Shown piece after piece: positions 18,063 through 27,233 of a DNA stretch of 64,000 nucleotides (its first letter is position 1; the number at the start of each line of letters is the position of its first letter). Source of the stretch: Actinomadura kijaniata NBRC 14229 (GTDB lineage: Bacteria; Actinomycetota; Actinomycetes; Streptosporangiales; Streptosporangiaceae). The stretch lies in the NCBI RefSeq assembly GCF_001552175.1, contig NZ_BCQR01000033.1, positions 18,082 through 82,081 of the forward strand, given 5' to 3'. The position numbers and the translations under genes are program-made. The notes under the pieces were generated by a model. That model was not told the DNA's origin, did no database searches, and worked only from the letters and a program-made list of their open reading frames with translations.

Positions 18063-19529
18063 ATGGCGAAGGCGAAGACGGCGCGGGCGGCCTACCGGTG
18101 CACCGAGTGCGGGTGGCAGACCTCCAAGTGGGTCGGCCGCTGCGGTGAGTGCCAGACCTGGGGCACGATCATCGAGGGGTCCAGCGCCACCCCCGCCCGG
18201 GTGGTGTCGGCCGGGCCGGTCAGCGCGCCCGCGCGCCCGATCGGCAAGGTCGACGTGCGGTCCGCCAAGACCCGCCCCACCGGCCTGGACGAGCTGGACC
18301 GGGTGCTGGGCGGCGGGATCGTGCCCGGGGCCGTGCTGCTGCTGGCGGGCGAGCCCGGCATCGGCAAGTCGACGCTGCTGCTGGAGGTCGCCGCCCTCGC
18401 CTCGACGCCCGAGGGCGCCCGGCCGGGGGAGACCGACGGCGCCGACGGCGCCGCCGGCACCGGAGAGCGGCGGCCCGTGCTGTACGTGACCGGTGAGGAG
18501 TCGGCCGAGCAGGTGCGGCTGCGGGCCGACCGGATCGGGGCGATCACGGACGACCTGTACCTGGCCGCCGAGACCGAGCTGTCGGCCGTCCTCGGCCATG
18601 TCGACGCCGTCGAGCCGAAGCTGATGGTCGTCGACTCCATCCAGACGATCGGGACCTCCGAGGTGGACGGCGCGCCCGGCGGCGTCACCCAGATCCGCGA
18701 GGTCGCCGCCAACCTCATCCGCGTCGCCAAGGAACGCGGCATCACCGTCGTGCTGGTCGGCCACGTCACCAAGGAGGGCGCGATCGCCGGTCCGCGCCTG
18801 CTGGAGCACCTGGTGGACGTCGTCCTGTACTTCGAGGGCGACCGGCACAGCCGGCTCCGCATGATCCGCGCGGTGAAGAACCGGTACGGCCCCACCGACG
18901 AGCTGGGCTGCTTCGACCTGTCGGAGGTCGGGATCGTCGGCGTGTCCGACCCCAGCGGGCTGTTCCTGACGCGGCGGGACGAGCCCGTTCCGGGGACCTG
19001 CATCACGGTGACGCTGGAGGGGCGCCGCCCGCTGGTCGCCGAGATCCAGGCGCTGGTCGCCAAGTCGTTCCTGCCGTCGCCGCGCCGGGCCTCGTCCGGA
19101 CTGGACAACTCGCGGGTGGCGATGGTGCTGGCCGTGCTCGCCCAGCGCTGCAAGATCTCGATGCACGAGCAGGACGTGTACGTCTCCACCGTCGGCGGGG
19201 TGCGGCTGTCGGAGACGTCGGTGGACCTGGCGCTCGCGCTGGCCGTGGCGGGCTCGACGGTCGAGCAGTCGCTGTCGTCCAGCCTGATCGCGGTCGGCGA
19301 GGTCGGGCTGGCCGGCGAGGTGCGGGTCGTGCCGGGCGTCCAGCGCCGCCTGGCCGAGGCGACCCGGCTGGGCTTCAGGTACGCGGTCGTCCCGCGCGGC
19401 TCGCTCGAACTGGGCAGCGGCTCGCCGCTCAAGCGCGCCGACCCCCAGCTGATGAGCTACGAGGGCATGAAGGTGATGGAGGTGGACAGCCTGACCCAGG
19501 CGTTGCAGGTGGCCTTTACGGCCCCCTGA
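18063..19529 (+). CDS. radA: DNA repair protein RadA (Sms)
   Basis: 488 residues. Helicase-like branch-migration factor in recombinational repair. The zinc finger is C13-X2-C16...C27-X2-C30, and Walker A GEPGIGKSTLL sits in the RecA-like core. The RadA-specific KNRYG motif is present (VKNRYGPTDELG). The C-terminal Lon-protease-like domain (SETSVDLALALAVAGSTVEQ) lacks peptidase function in this family. A 7-nt stretch separates a TACCCT box from the ATG, hinting at leaderless initiation. It is followed by disA 104 bp downstream, the usual actinobacterial order. Confidence 0.96.
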   Translation: MAKAKTARAAYRCTECGWQTSKWVGRCGECQTWGTIIEGSSATPARVVSAGPVSAPARPIGKVDVRSAKTRPTGLDELDRVLGGGIVPGAVLLLAGEPGIGKSTLLLEVAALASTPEGARPGETDGADGAAGTGERRPVLYVTGEESAEQVRLRADRIGAITDDLYLAAETELSAVLGHVDAVEPKLMVVDSIQTIGTSEVDGAPGGVTQIREVAANLIRVAKERGITVVLVGHVTKEGAIAGPRLLEHLVDVVLYFEGDRHSRLRMIRAVKNRYGPTDELGCFDLSEVGIVGVSDPSGLFLTRRDEPVPGTCITVTLEGRRPLVAEIQALVAKSFLPSPRRASSGLDNSRVAMVLAVLAQRCKISMHEQDVYVSTVGGVRLSETSVDLALALAVAGSTVEQSLSSSLIAVGEVGLAGEVRVVPGVQRRLAEATRLGFRYAVVPRGSLELGSGSPLKRADPQLMSYEGMKVMEVDSLTQALQVAFTAP

Positions 19530-19633
19530 CACGCCGTTCGCCACAGTGGTGCCGCCCGTTCGCGGCCGGTGCCCGGACCCGCGGGCGGGGCTCGTCGGTA
19601 AACTGACGCCGTCCAGCGACCTCCGGGGGCCAG

Positions 19634-20716
19634 GTGCCAGTACACAACAAGGGTCATGACGAACGACGCCGAGCCACGCTCGCCGCGGTGGCCCCCGGCA
19701 CCCAGATCCGTGACGGTCTGGAACGCATTCTGCGGGGGCACACCGGAGCGCTGATCGTGCTGGGCTACGACCAGCAGGTCGAGGAGATCTGCTCGGGCGG
19801 GTTCGAGCTCGACGTGGAGTTCTCGGCCACCCGACTGCGCGAGTTGGCGAAGATGGACGGCGCGATCGTCCTCGACACCTCGCTCACCCGCATCGTGCGG
19901 GCCGCCGTCCACCTGGTGCCCGACTCCACCATCCCCACCGAGGAGTCCGGCACCCGCCACCGCACCGCCGAACGGGTGGCCCGCCAGACGCCCTACCCGG
20001 TGATCTCGGTGAGCCAGTCCATGCGGATCATCGCCCTCTACCTGGACGGCATCCGCTACGTCCTGGAGGACTCGGCGGCGATCCTGTCCAAGGCCAACCA
20101 GGCCCTCGCGACGCTCGAACGCTACAAGCTGCGCCTCGACGAGGTGTCGGGCACGCTGTCGGCGCTGGAGATCGAGGACCTGGTCACCGTCCGCGACGTG
20201 GCGGCCGTGGTGCAGCGCCTGGAGATGGTGCGGCGCATCGCCGACGAGATCGAGGGCTATGTCGTCGAGCTCGGCACCGACGGGCGTCTGCTGTCGCTCC
20301 AGCTCGACGAGCTGGTGTCGGGCGTGGACGTGGACCGCGAGCTGATCGTCCGCGACTACCCGTCCGCCGACCCGCGCACCGGCGTCGTGGAGAACGTCCT
20401 GACCGCGCTCGACGCCCTGTCGGCCAACGAGCTGCTGGACCTGTCCACGGTCGCCGAGGTGATGGGGTTCGCGGGGCCGGACGCCCTGGACCTGCCGGTC
20501 AGCCCGAAGGGGTTCCGCCTGCTGGCGAAGGTCCCGCGCCTGCCGGGCCTGGTCGTGGAGCGCCTGGTCGAGCACTTCGGCGGCCTGCAGAAGCTGCTGG
20601 CGGCCAGCATCGACGATCTCCAGGCGGTCGGCGGCGTCGGGGAGTCGCGGGCGCGCAGCGTTCGCGAGGGGCTGTCCCGCCTGGCCGAGTCCTCGATCCT
20701 GGAACGCTACGTCTGA
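19634..20716 (+). CDS. disA: Diadenylate cyclase DisA (c-di-AMP synthase, DNA-integrity scanning)
   Basis: 360 residues, full length. Joins two ATP into c-di-AMP. The DAC domain shows the D75-G76-A77 motif (MDGAIVLD) and the R108-H109-R110 motif ([15 protein letters not shown]). A helical spine follows, then a C-terminal HhH domain ([19 protein letters not shown]...[16 protein letters not shown]) that binds branched DNA. Start GTG at 19634. A TAAACT box at 19592-19597 is a fair -10. RadA inhibits DisA in mycobacteria, and the two genes adjoin here. Confidence 0.96.
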   Translation: MPVHNKGHDERRRATLAAVAPGTQIRDGLERILRGHTGALIVLGYDQQVEEICSGGFELDVEFSATRLRELAKMDGAIVLDTSLTRIVRAAVHLVPDSTIPTEESGTRHRTAERVARQTPYPVISVSQSMRIIALYLDGIRYVLEDSAAILSKANQALATLERYKLRLDEVSGTLSALEIEDLVTVRDVAAVVQRLEMVRRIADEIEGYVVELGTDGRLLSLQLDELVSGVDVDRELIVRDYPSADPRTGVVENVLTALDALSANELLDLSTVAEVMGFAGPDALDLPVSPKGFRLLAKVPRLPGLVVERLVEHFGGLQKLLAASIDDLQAVGGVGESRARSVREGLSRLAESSILERYV

Positions 20717-20760
20717 CGCGGGCGTCCCGCACGGGCGTCCCGGCACGGGCGCCCGGCGGG

Positions 20761-21408
20761 TCACCGCAGGGCGAAGACCTGCTTCTTCACCTTCAGGTCG
20801 CCGACCTTGACCTTCGCGATGTAGGTGCCGGGGCGGGCCTTGGGGCGCTCGCCGCGGCACCCGCCGGTGCCGCGCAGCCGGTCCCAGGTGATCATTCCCA
20901 CATGGGGGATGCCGCGGCGCAGCATCCGGATCGCGCTCCCGTCGCCGCCCTCGCAGGCCGACCGTGTCCAGATCCGGTCGCTGCCCGAGGTGATCCGCAT
21001 GTCCAGGGCGCGGGGGCCCACGTCGAACGTGCAGGCCCGGTCGCCGGTGTTGACGACCGTGTACCGGAACTGCGGCTTCTCGCCCCGGCCGTAGACCTCC
21101 CTGGTCATGGCCATGTCGATCACGACGTCGGCGGGTTCGCAGGCGTCGCCGTCCCGCTTCTCCGGCTCGGCGGTGACCTTGGCGGTCGCGGTCACCGTCA
21201 CGGTCGGCATCGCCGTCGGCATCACGGGGGCGGGCGTCGCGGCGGCGGCCGCGTTCTGCACGGGCTGCCGCGTCTCGTCGCCGCCCGCGCTGCACGCCCA
21301 GACCACCAGCCCGATGGTGCCGAACAGCCCGCCGAACACCATGATGCGCCGTCGCCAGTACTGATCGAGCCCCGGCCTCTCGTGGTCACGTCCGGTGTCA
21401 CCAGCCAT
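20761..21408 (-). CDS. Membrane-anchored extracytoplasmic protein, function unknown
   Basis: 215 residues from ATG 21408 (MAGDTGRDHERPGLDQYWRRR). A short cytoplasmic tail precedes one helix (about 22-40, IMVFGGLFGTIGLVVWACS). A low-complexity AAAATPAPVMPTAMPTVTVTA linker follows, then a beta-rich outer domain of about 125 residues. That domain contains three cysteines (DACEPADV, DRACTFDVG, GTGGCRG) plus one in SACEGG, likely disulphide-bonded. This arrangement, lying between disA and mutY, is conserved in actinomycetes but has no assigned role. The outer domain looks immunoglobulin-like (YTVVNTGDRACTFDVG, and the closing GTYIAKVKVGDLKV). Confidence 0.75.
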   Translation of the reverse strand: MAGDTGRDHERPGLDQYWRRRIMVFGGLFGTIGLVVWACSAGGDETRQPVQNAAAAATPAPVMPTAMPTVTVTATAKVTAEPEKRDGDACEPADVVIDMAMTREVYGRGEKPQFRYTVVNTGDRACTFDVGPRALDMRITSGSDRIWTRSACEGGDGSAIRMLRRGIPHVGMITWDRLRGTGGCRGERPKARPGTYIAKVKVGDLKVKKQVFALR

Positions 21409-21465
21409 ACGGGCAGTATGCAGATCGCGCGGGGCCTTCCCGGAACGACCCGCCGCGCCTTGACC

Positions 21466-21477
21466 GTGGCATGCCAC
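21466..21477. promoter_or_regulatory. 12-bp perfect palindrome before mutY
   Basis: GTGGCATGCCAC, a perfect palindrome, directly precedes the mutY ATG at 21479 and directly follows a TTGACC at 21460-21465. It could be an operator in the 70-bp divergent promoter region or chance in GC-rich DNA. Confidence 0.3.
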
Positions 21478-21478
21478 A

Positions 21479-22375
21479 ATGACGATCCGTATGCCGAACC
21501 CGCAGCCCGAGACGATCACCGGTCCGATCCTGGACTGGTACGCCGAACACGCCCGCGACCTGCCCTGGCGCGCCCCCGACGCGACGCCCTGGGGCATCCT
21601 GGTCAGCGAGATCATGCTCCAGCAGACGCCCGTGGTGCGCGTCCTGCCGGTCTGGCACGAGTGGATGAGGCGCTGGCCGACGCCCGCCGCGCTGGCCGCC
21701 GAGCCGTCCGGGGAGGCGGTCCGGGCCTGGGGACGGCTCGGCTACCCGCGCCGGGCCCTGCGGCTGCACGGCGCGGCCCAGGCGATCGTCGAACGTCATG
21801 GCGGCGAGGTCCCCGACTCCCATGAGGACCTTCTGGCGCTGCCGGGCATCGGGGCCTACACGGCGGCGGCGGTGGCGAGCTTCGCGTTCCGGCAGCGGCA
21901 CGCGGTGCTGGACACGAACGTCCGGCGCGTCCTGGCCCGGCTGGTGTCGGCGCAGGAGTACCCGCCGAAGGCGCCGACCAGGGCCGAGGTGAAGGTGGCC
22001 GAGTCCCTCCTCCCCCTGGATCCGCCGACCGCGGCGCGGTGGTCGGTGGCGGTGATGGAGCTGGGGGCGCTGGTCTGCACGGCGCGTTCGCCGCGCTGCG
22101 TGGACTGCCCGGTGCTGGACCGCTGCGAATGGCAGCTGGCGGGCCGCCCGGCCTACGACGGCCCTCCGCGCAGGGGCCAGACCTACACCGGAACGGACCG
22201 CCAGTGCCGGGGCCGCCTGCTGGCCGTGCTCCGCGAGGCCCACGGGCCGGTGGAGAAGGCGGCGCTCGACGTCGTGTGGTCCGACGCCGTGCAGCGGGAA
22301 CGCGCCCTGGACGGCCTGATCGCCGATGGGCTGGTGGACCCGCTGGACGACGGGCGCTACGCGCTGCCGTCGTAG
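21479..22375 (+). CDS. mutY: A/G-specific adenine DNA glycosylase
   Basis: 298 residues. Removes adenine mispaired with 8-oxoG. HhH-GPD fold with the catalytic Glu44 (VSEIMLQQT), HhH LPGIGAYTAAA at 121-131, and catalytic Asp145 (VLDTNV). The [4Fe-4S] cluster ligands C200-X6-C207-X2-C210-X5-C216 are intact. The NUDIX-like C-terminal domain that recognises 8-oxoG in E. coli MutY is missing. Instead about 80 residues form a short winged-helix-like tail (GRLLAVLREAHGPVEKAALD), the usual actinobacterial form. A second in-frame ATG at 21491 is possible. Confidence 0.94.
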   Translation: MTIRMPNPQPETITGPILDWYAEHARDLPWRAPDATPWGILVSEIMLQQTPVVRVLPVWHEWMRRWPTPAALAAEPSGEAVRAWGRLGYPRRALRLHGAAQAIVERHGGEVPDSHEDLLALPGIGAYTAAAVASFAFRQRHAVLDTNVRRVLARLVSAQEYPPKAPTRAEVKVAESLLPLDPPTAARWSVAVMELGALVCTARSPRCVDCPVLDRCEWQLAGRPAYDGPPRRGQTYTGTDRQCRGRLLAVLREAHGPVEKAALDVVWSDAVQRERALDGLIADGLVDPLDDGRYALPS

Positions 22376-22398
22376 CCGCCCACCTCACCCCGCCCACC

Positions 22399-23604
22399 TC
22401 ACCTCGCGCGCCGGGCGGGCGCCTCGGACGGGCTCGACGGCTCCGGCGCCGGAGACCGGGTGAGCGTGCCGGACGGGGCCGTGCGGGGGCGGAGGGCCCC
22501 GGCCCGGACGGTCATCAGGCCGACCACCGCGGTGATCACGACGAAGGCGGCGGGGTAGGAGACCGTGCCCGCCAGCCAGCCGGTGACGGCCGGGGCCGCC
22601 AGGCCGGAGAGGTAGGTGATCGTGGTCATGCTCGCGACGCCCTCGCCCGGGGACGCGCTCGCGTTGCCCGCCGCCGTGATGACCAGGGGGACGACCACCG
22701 CGACGCCCACGCCGATCAGCGCGAAGGCGGGGACGCTCAGCAGGGTCGTGCGGGACGTCACGACCACGATGCCGCCCGCGACGGCCAGGACGCCGCCGTA
22801 CCGGACCGTGGCGACCGGGCCGAACCGGCGGACCAGGCGGTCGCCCGCCAGCCGCGCGGTCGCCATGCACAGCATGAAGAACGTGTAGCTGGCGGCGGCG
22901 GGGCCGGGGCCCGCGCCGGTGACCTCGATGAGGTAGACGGCGGTCCAGTTCGCCGACGCCCCCTCGGCGAACGTCGCGCAGAACCCGACCAGGCCGAGCG
23001 CCGCCACCGCCCGCGTCGGCAACGCGAAGCGCCGCGGCGCCGGGGCGTCCGGGGCGGTCGTGTCGGCGAGCAGGAACGGGCCGGCCGCCACTCCCACGAG
23101 CAGCAGCGTCACCGCCATCGCCCCCAGGTGGAGGCGGGCGTCGGTGCCGGTCTGGGCGGCGAGCGCGCCGATGCCGCCGCCCGCCAGGCTGCCCACGCAC
23201 CACAGGCCGTGCAGGCCGGACATGACGGGGCGCTCCAGGGCGCGTTCGACCACGACGGCGTGGGCGTTCATCACCACGTCCAGCATCCCGATCAGCACGC
23301 CGTACAGCAGGAACAGCGGGACCAGCGCCAGGGGCGACGGGGCGAGGGCGGGCAGCGCGAAGACGGCGGCCCACAGGACCAGCATCAGGCGGGTGGCCGT
23401 GCGGGTGCCGAGCCGGTGGGCCACGCGCCCGGCCAGGGGCATGCCGACGAACGCCCCGATCGTCGGGCACAGCAGGACGAGGCCGAGCAGCGTGGGGCCC
23501 AGGTCGAAGCGGTCCTGGAACCAGGGGATGCGGGTGGCCACGCTCCCCGCCCCGGCCCCGTGGAGAACGAACACGGCGGAGATGGCGACGCGATGCTTGT
23601 TCAT
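22399..23604 (-). CDS. Major facilitator superfamily transporter
   Basis: 401 residues with about 12 hydrophobic helices and a central loop (LADTTAPDAPAPRRFALP). The start MNKHRVAISAVFVLHGAGAGSVATRIPWFQDRFDLGPTLLGL is close to the MFS branch that includes YbjJ-like and fucose-permease-like proteins. It is divergent to a ROK-family regulator across 74 bp holding a perfect dyad, so a sugar or sugar-derived substrate controlled by that regulator is the likely setting. Substrate not determined. Confidence 0.87.
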   Translation of the reverse strand: MNKHRVAISAVFVLHGAGAGSVATRIPWFQDRFDLGPTLLGLVLLCPTIGAFVGMPLAGRVAHRLGTRTATRLMLVLWAAVFALPALAPSPLALVPLFLLYGVLIGMLDVVMNAHAVVVERALERPVMSGLHGLWCVGSLAGGGIGALAAQTGTDARLHLGAMAVTLLLVGVAAGPFLLADTTAPDAPAPRRFALPTRAVAALGLVGFCATFAEGASANWTAVYLIEVTGAGPGPAAASYTFFMLCMATARLAGDRLVRRFGPVATVRYGGVLAVAGGIVVVTSRTTLLSVPAFALIGVGVAVVVPLVITAAGNASASPGEGVASMTTITYLSGLAAPAVTGWLAGTVSYPAAFVVITAVVGLMTVRAGALRPRTAPSGTLTRSPAPEPSSPSEAPARRAR

Positions 23605-23629
23605 AGGCCCGCTAAATTAACAGGAAGGC

Positions 23630-23655
23630 TCCCTGATGAAAAGATTCATCAGGGA
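23630..23655. promoter_or_regulatory. Perfect 11-bp inverted repeat, probable ROK operator
   Basis: TCCCTGATGAA (23630-23640), spacer AAGA, TTCATCAGGGA (23645-23655): an exact inverted repeat. Weaker symmetry continues outward (TTAACAGG on the left, CCTGATTAA on the right). A/T-rich -10-like hexamers stand on each side: TTAATT for the MFS gene on the minus strand and TAATAT at about 23666-23671 for the ROK gene. The dyad therefore occupies both -35 regions, an ideal repressor site for the divergent pair. Confidence 0.7.
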
Positions 23656-23678
23656 CCCTGCCTGATTAATATGGTCCC

Positions 23679-24725
23679 GTGAAGCCCGCCACCCCGACCC
23701 TGGCCCGCGCGATCAACGACCGTCGCGCCCTCGACCTGCTGCTGGAGCACGGCCCGCTGACCGCGCCGCAGTTGCGCACCCTCACCGGCCTGTCCCGGCC
23801 GACGGTCTCCGACCTGATCGAACGGCTGAGCGCGGACGGCCTGATCGAGGTGGCCGGGGAGACGGGCGCCGAACGCCGCGGCCCCAACGCCCGCGTCTAC
23901 GACCTCGTCCCCGGCCGGGCCCACGTGGCGGGCGTGGACATCCGCCGCCACGCCGTGCACGCCACCGTGGCGGACATCACGGGCCGGACGGTCGCCACCG
24001 CCACCCGTCCCCTGCCCGACTCCGGCGGGCCCGGCGGCGCCCCCTCCGTCGATCTGGTCGGGGTGATCGCCGACGCGGTGGCCGAGGCCGCGGGCGGGCG
24101 CGAACCGCACACCGTCGTGGTCGCGGTGCCCGGCGTCGTCGATCCGCGCACCCAGGAGGCCCTCGCCGCCGGCGTTCCCGGGTGGCGGGCGGACCTGGTG
24201 CGGGCCCTCGAAGCGCGGCTCGGCACCCGGGTCGTCGGGGACAACGAGGTCAACCTCTCCGCCATCGCGGAGCATCGGACCGGGTCCGCGGTGGGGTGCG
24301 ACGACTTCGCCCTGCTGTGGCTGGACGACGGCATCGGCGCGGCGCTCGTGCTGGGCGGGCGGCTGCGGCGGGGCGCCTCGGGGGGCGCCGGTGAGGTCGG
24401 GCTGCTCGAACTCGGCGGCGGCGCGACGTTCTGCGACATGCTGGAGGCCGACCGGATCGTCGGGCTGGACGCCGGGGTCGTGGCCGACCTCATCACCGAG
24501 GCCGCGTTCGCGCTGGTCGCCGTGGTCGACCCCGGACTCGTCGTGCTCGGCGGCGCGACCGGCCGCGACGGCGGGGACGAGCTCGCCGACCTGGTGGCCG
24601 CGCGCCTCAACGCCCGTTCCCCCGCCCCCGCGCAGGTCCGCGCGAGCACCGTCGAGGGCAACACCGTCCTGCGGGGCGCGGTCCTGACCGGGCTGGACCT
24701 CGCCCGCGACGCCATCTACGGCTGA
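23679..24725 (+). CDS. ROK-family transcriptional regulator
   Basis: 348 residues. The N-terminal winged helix (LTAPQLRTLTGLSRPTVSDLIERLSADGLIEVAGE) lies at about 20-65, followed by the ROK domain (VVAVPGVVDP; GDNEVNLSAIAEHRTG; LLWLDDGIGAALVLGGRLRRGASGGAGEVG). The ROK zinc-site cysteines (CxCGxxGC) are absent, with only one Cys near ATFCDMLEADR, so sugar binding may differ from XylR or NagC. The GTG start at 23679 is about 7 nt after a TAATAT box and has no Shine-Dalgarno, suggesting a leaderless message. It likely controls itself and the divergent MFS gene through the dyad between them. Confidence 0.88.
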   Translation: MKPATPTLARAINDRRALDLLLEHGPLTAPQLRTLTGLSRPTVSDLIERLSADGLIEVAGETGAERRGPNARVYDLVPGRAHVAGVDIRRHAVHATVADITGRTVATATRPLPDSGGPGGAPSVDLVGVIADAVAEAAGGREPHTVVVAVPGVVDPRTQEALAAGVPGWRADLVRALEARLGTRVVGDNEVNLSAIAEHRTGSAVGCDDFALLWLDDGIGAALVLGGRLRRGASGGAGEVGLLELGGGATFCDMLEADRIVGLDAGVVADLITEAAFALVAVVDPGLVVLGGATGRDGGDELADLVAARLNARSPAPAQVRASTVEGNTVLRGAVLTGLDLARDAIYG

Positions 24726-25423
24726 GCCGGGGCGAACTCCAGGCGCGGGTCCGCGGCGCTGAGCAGCGCCGTCACCGGGGTCCCCGGCCACACCTCGGCC
24801 AGCTCGGCGGCCACCGTCCCCAGCAGGGCCGGGACGTCCCCGGCCGCCGTCTCGTGCAGCGCCTCCGCCACGATCAGCACCTCGCCGGTGGTGCCGCGCA
24901 CGGCGGACCGGCCGCTCTGCCGGTTGGTCCAGCGGCGGGCGTGGGCCCGGCCCGCCTCGTCTGCGAAGACCACCTCGCCGGGGGCCGGGTGCTCGATCTC
25001 GCCGCCGAACGTCAGGTACTCCTCGTCCCCGCGCGCCGGGCGCACCTCCAGGCCCCCGGCCACCTCGGCGACGTCGATCGCCGCGACGGGGATCGCGTAC
25101 GCCAGGGAGATCGCGTTGCACAGGTCGATCAACGGGTGGATGCGCGGCAGCTCCCGTTCCCGCTTGAAGCGGCGCAGCAGCGCCTCGGACGCGCACCGGT
25201 ACTGGGTCGGCTTGAGCCCCATCTTCGCGAACGTGCGCCGCCACGCCCGGATCTCCGGGAACTCGCTCTCCGGCCCCGCCGCCAGCCGTTCCTCCGCGAC
25301 GGCGTAGAACTTCGCGACACGGGCCTCCACGTCGGCGCCCGCGCCGATCCCCGTGGTGAACGCCGCACCGGCCACCAGCTCCGGATACTCCGCCCAGATC
25401 TCCGGCGCGTGCTGAAAGTACAT
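24716..25423 (-). CDS. B3/B4 tRNA-binding-domain protein
   Basis: 235 residues starting MYFQHAPEIWAEYPELVAG (ATG 25423, GGGGAG just upstream). It is a free-standing relative of the B3/B4 domain of the phenylalanyl-tRNA synthetase beta chain. Signatures are KPTQYRCASEALLRRF, LIDLCNAISLAYAIPVAAID and ARRWTNRQSGRSAV. In PheRS this domain edits mischarged tRNA. Stand-alone members may be trans-editing factors but this is not shown. The 3' ends of this gene and the ROK gene overlap by 10 nt. The frame extends 61 codons upstream but that part looks non-coding. Confidence 0.85.
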   Translation of the reverse strand: MYFQHAPEIWAEYPELVAGAAFTTGIGAGADVEARVAKFYAVAEERLAAGPESEFPEIRAWRRTFAKMGLKPTQYRCASEALLRRFKRERELPRIHPLIDLCNAISLAYAIPVAAIDVAEVAGGLEVRPARGDEEYLTFGGEIEHPAPGEVVFADEAGRAHARRWTNRQSGRSAVRGTTGEVLIVAEALHETAAGDVPALLGTVAAELAEVWPGTPVTALLSAADPRLEFAPAQP

Positions 25424-25608
25424 GCCACTCCCCGTCAACGGAACGAACCTCCCGCCCCACTCTGCCGCCGCATTGGCCCGGAGCACAGGTCCAATCACGG
25501 TCAGCCCGGGAAGGCCATTGCCCGCCGAGAAACCCTCGGACCTCCAAGGACCCTCCTGCGGAGGACCGCGCATCATAAAGTGACAGGGGGACGACTCAGG
25601 GAGCACTC

Positions 25609-26211
25609 ATGACCGCAGAGCCTCTGCCCGAATGGCCTGATCCGCTGCCGGACTGGTTCCGGCCACCGCCGGAGGGCTGGACGGCGGACCATCTGGACGA
25701 GCTTCCGCCGGGGGCTCCGCGGATGGAACTCATCGATGGAGCCCTTATCGTGATGTCCCCCCAGACCGACTTCCACAGCGAAGTCATGCGCCGGTTGGCC
25801 AACGCGCTGGACGACGCCGCACCGGATTCGCTGCGCGTCCAGATCGCGATGACGGTGAAACTGGACCCACGTCAGCGTCCCGAGCCTGACATCGTCGTCG
25901 TCCAGCCTCAGCCGAACCCTGCTGGGAAGAGGCGCACCTACTACCTCCCCGACGAGGTGGTGCTGGTCGTGGAGATCGTTTCGGAGGAGTCGGCCGAGCG
26001 CGACCGTGAGACCAAGCCGCTCAAGTACGCCAAGGCCGGGATCAAGCACTTCTGGCGGGTCGAGGACGAGGACGGCAGGCCGGTGGTCCACGTGTTCGAG
26101 CTGGAGGAGGCCACCGGTTCCTATGTGGCGACGGGCATCTACCGCGACCGTGTCCCCGTGGAGGTGCCGTTCGCCATGGACATCGACGTGAAGCGGTTGG
26201 TCCGTCTGTAG
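25609..26211 (+). CDS. Uma2 (DUF820) family putative endonuclease
   Basis: 200 residues. PD-(D/E)XK nuclease-like fold. Typical motifs are MELIDGALIVMSPQTDFHSEVMRRLA, RPEPDIVVV and LVVEIVSEESAERDRETKPLKYAKAGIKHFWRV, giving the Glu, Asp and Glu-X-(Lys) positions expected of the active site. GGAGCACTC precedes the ATG. The family is expanded in actinobacteria and cyanobacteria with no proven function. No partner or mobile element lies next to it. Slightly lower GC in places (GATGGAGCCCTTATCGTG) compared with its neighbours. Confidence 0.88.
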   Translation: MTAEPLPEWPDPLPDWFRPPPEGWTADHLDELPPGAPRMELIDGALIVMSPQTDFHSEVMRRLANALDDAAPDSLRVQIAMTVKLDPRQRPEPDIVVVQPQPNPAGKRRTYYLPDEVVLVVEIVSEESAERDRETKPLKYAKAGIKHFWRVEDEDGRPVVHVFELEEATGSYVATGIYRDRVPVEVPFAMDIDVKRLVRL

Positions 26212-26261
26212 CGGGACAAAATGGGTGGTCCGCGTGGCGCGGGATTGCCTACGGTTGGGCG

Positions 26262-27233
26262 GTGCGTGATCTGAGTGAGCTGCCCAAAGTCCATCTTCAC
26301 GTCCACTTGGAGAGCACCGTCCGTTGGGAGACGCTGCGGGAGATCGGAGCGGCCAACGGGGTCGCCGTTCCCGAGCCGTCGGAGTCCCTTGGCGGGTTCG
26401 CCGGGTTCTTCCAGCAGAACGAGCTGGTGCGTTCCGTTCTGACGACGCCCGACGACTTCCGGCGCATCGCCTACGAGTTCTGCGAGGACGAGGCCGCCCA
26501 GGGCACCCGGTACGCGGAGGTGTCTTTCACCGCCGCCGCCCACGGGGAACGGCTCGGCGACCTCGGCATGCCCCTCGCGGCGGTCGTCGAGGGGTTGCGG
26601 CGGGGCGGGGAGGACTTCGGCGTCGAGTGCCGGCTGCTGCTGGACCACTCGCGGCGGCGGTCGGTGGAGCGGGCCTGGCGCACCCTCGACCTGGCGCGCG
26701 AGCACGGGGACGAGGTCGTCGCGGTCGGGCTGGCCGGGGACGAGGCGTTCCCCGGGGACCCGTTCGTGGAGGTGTTCGCGGCGGCCCGGGACGCGGGGCT
26801 GCACATCGTCCACCACGCCGGGGAGGCGGAGGGGCCCGCCAGCATCCGGCAGGCGCTCGACGGCGGGCGCACCGAGCGCCTCGGGCACGGCATCCGCGTC
26901 CTCGACGACCCCGACCTGGTCGCCGAGGTCCGCGAACGCCGCATCCCGCTGGAGGTGTGCCCGTCGTCCAACGTCGCGCTCGGGTTCGCCCCGAGCCTGG
27001 CCGACCATCCGCTGCCCCGGCTGCGCGAGGCGGGCCTGCTGGTGACGGTCAACACCGACATCCCGCAGATGACCGGCGCGCCGCTGGCCGCCGAGTACGC
27101 GCGGGTGCGCGACGCGTTCGGCTACGACGACGCGGTGCTGGCGGAGCTGGCGCGCAACGGCGTGGAGGCGTCGTTCGCGCCGCCGGGCACCAAGGAGCGC
27201 CTGCGCGCCGAGATCGACGCCTGGCTGGGCTAG
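26262..27233 (+). CDS. Adenosine deaminase family protein
   Basis: 323 residues, GTG start. Metal-dependent amidohydrolase fold: KVHLHVHLEST supplies the first two metal His. VHHAGEAEGP gives the next His and the catalytic Glu, and ERLGHGIRVLDD gives the His that stabilises the water. VNTDIPQMTG holds the metal Asp (classical ADA has NTDDP, so the second Asp is Ile here). The protein most likely deaminates adenosine or a related purine to salvage it, but the NTDIP change leaves the substrate open. Its TAG shares CTAG with the convergent neighbour. Confidence 0.85.
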   Translation: MRDLSELPKVHLHVHLESTVRWETLREIGAANGVAVPEPSESLGGFAGFFQQNELVRSVLTTPDDFRRIAYEFCEDEAAQGTRYAEVSFTAAAHGERLGDLGMPLAAVVEGLRRGGEDFGVECRLLLDHSRRRSVERAWRTLDLAREHGDEVVAVGLAGDEAFPGDPFVEVFAAARDAGLHIVHHAGEAEGPASIRQALDGGRTERLGHGIRVLDDPDLVAEVRERRIPLEVCPSSNVALGFAPSLADHPLPRLREAGLLVTVNTDIPQMTGAPLAAEYARVRDAFGYDDAVLAELARNGVEASFAPPGTKERLRAEIDAWLG

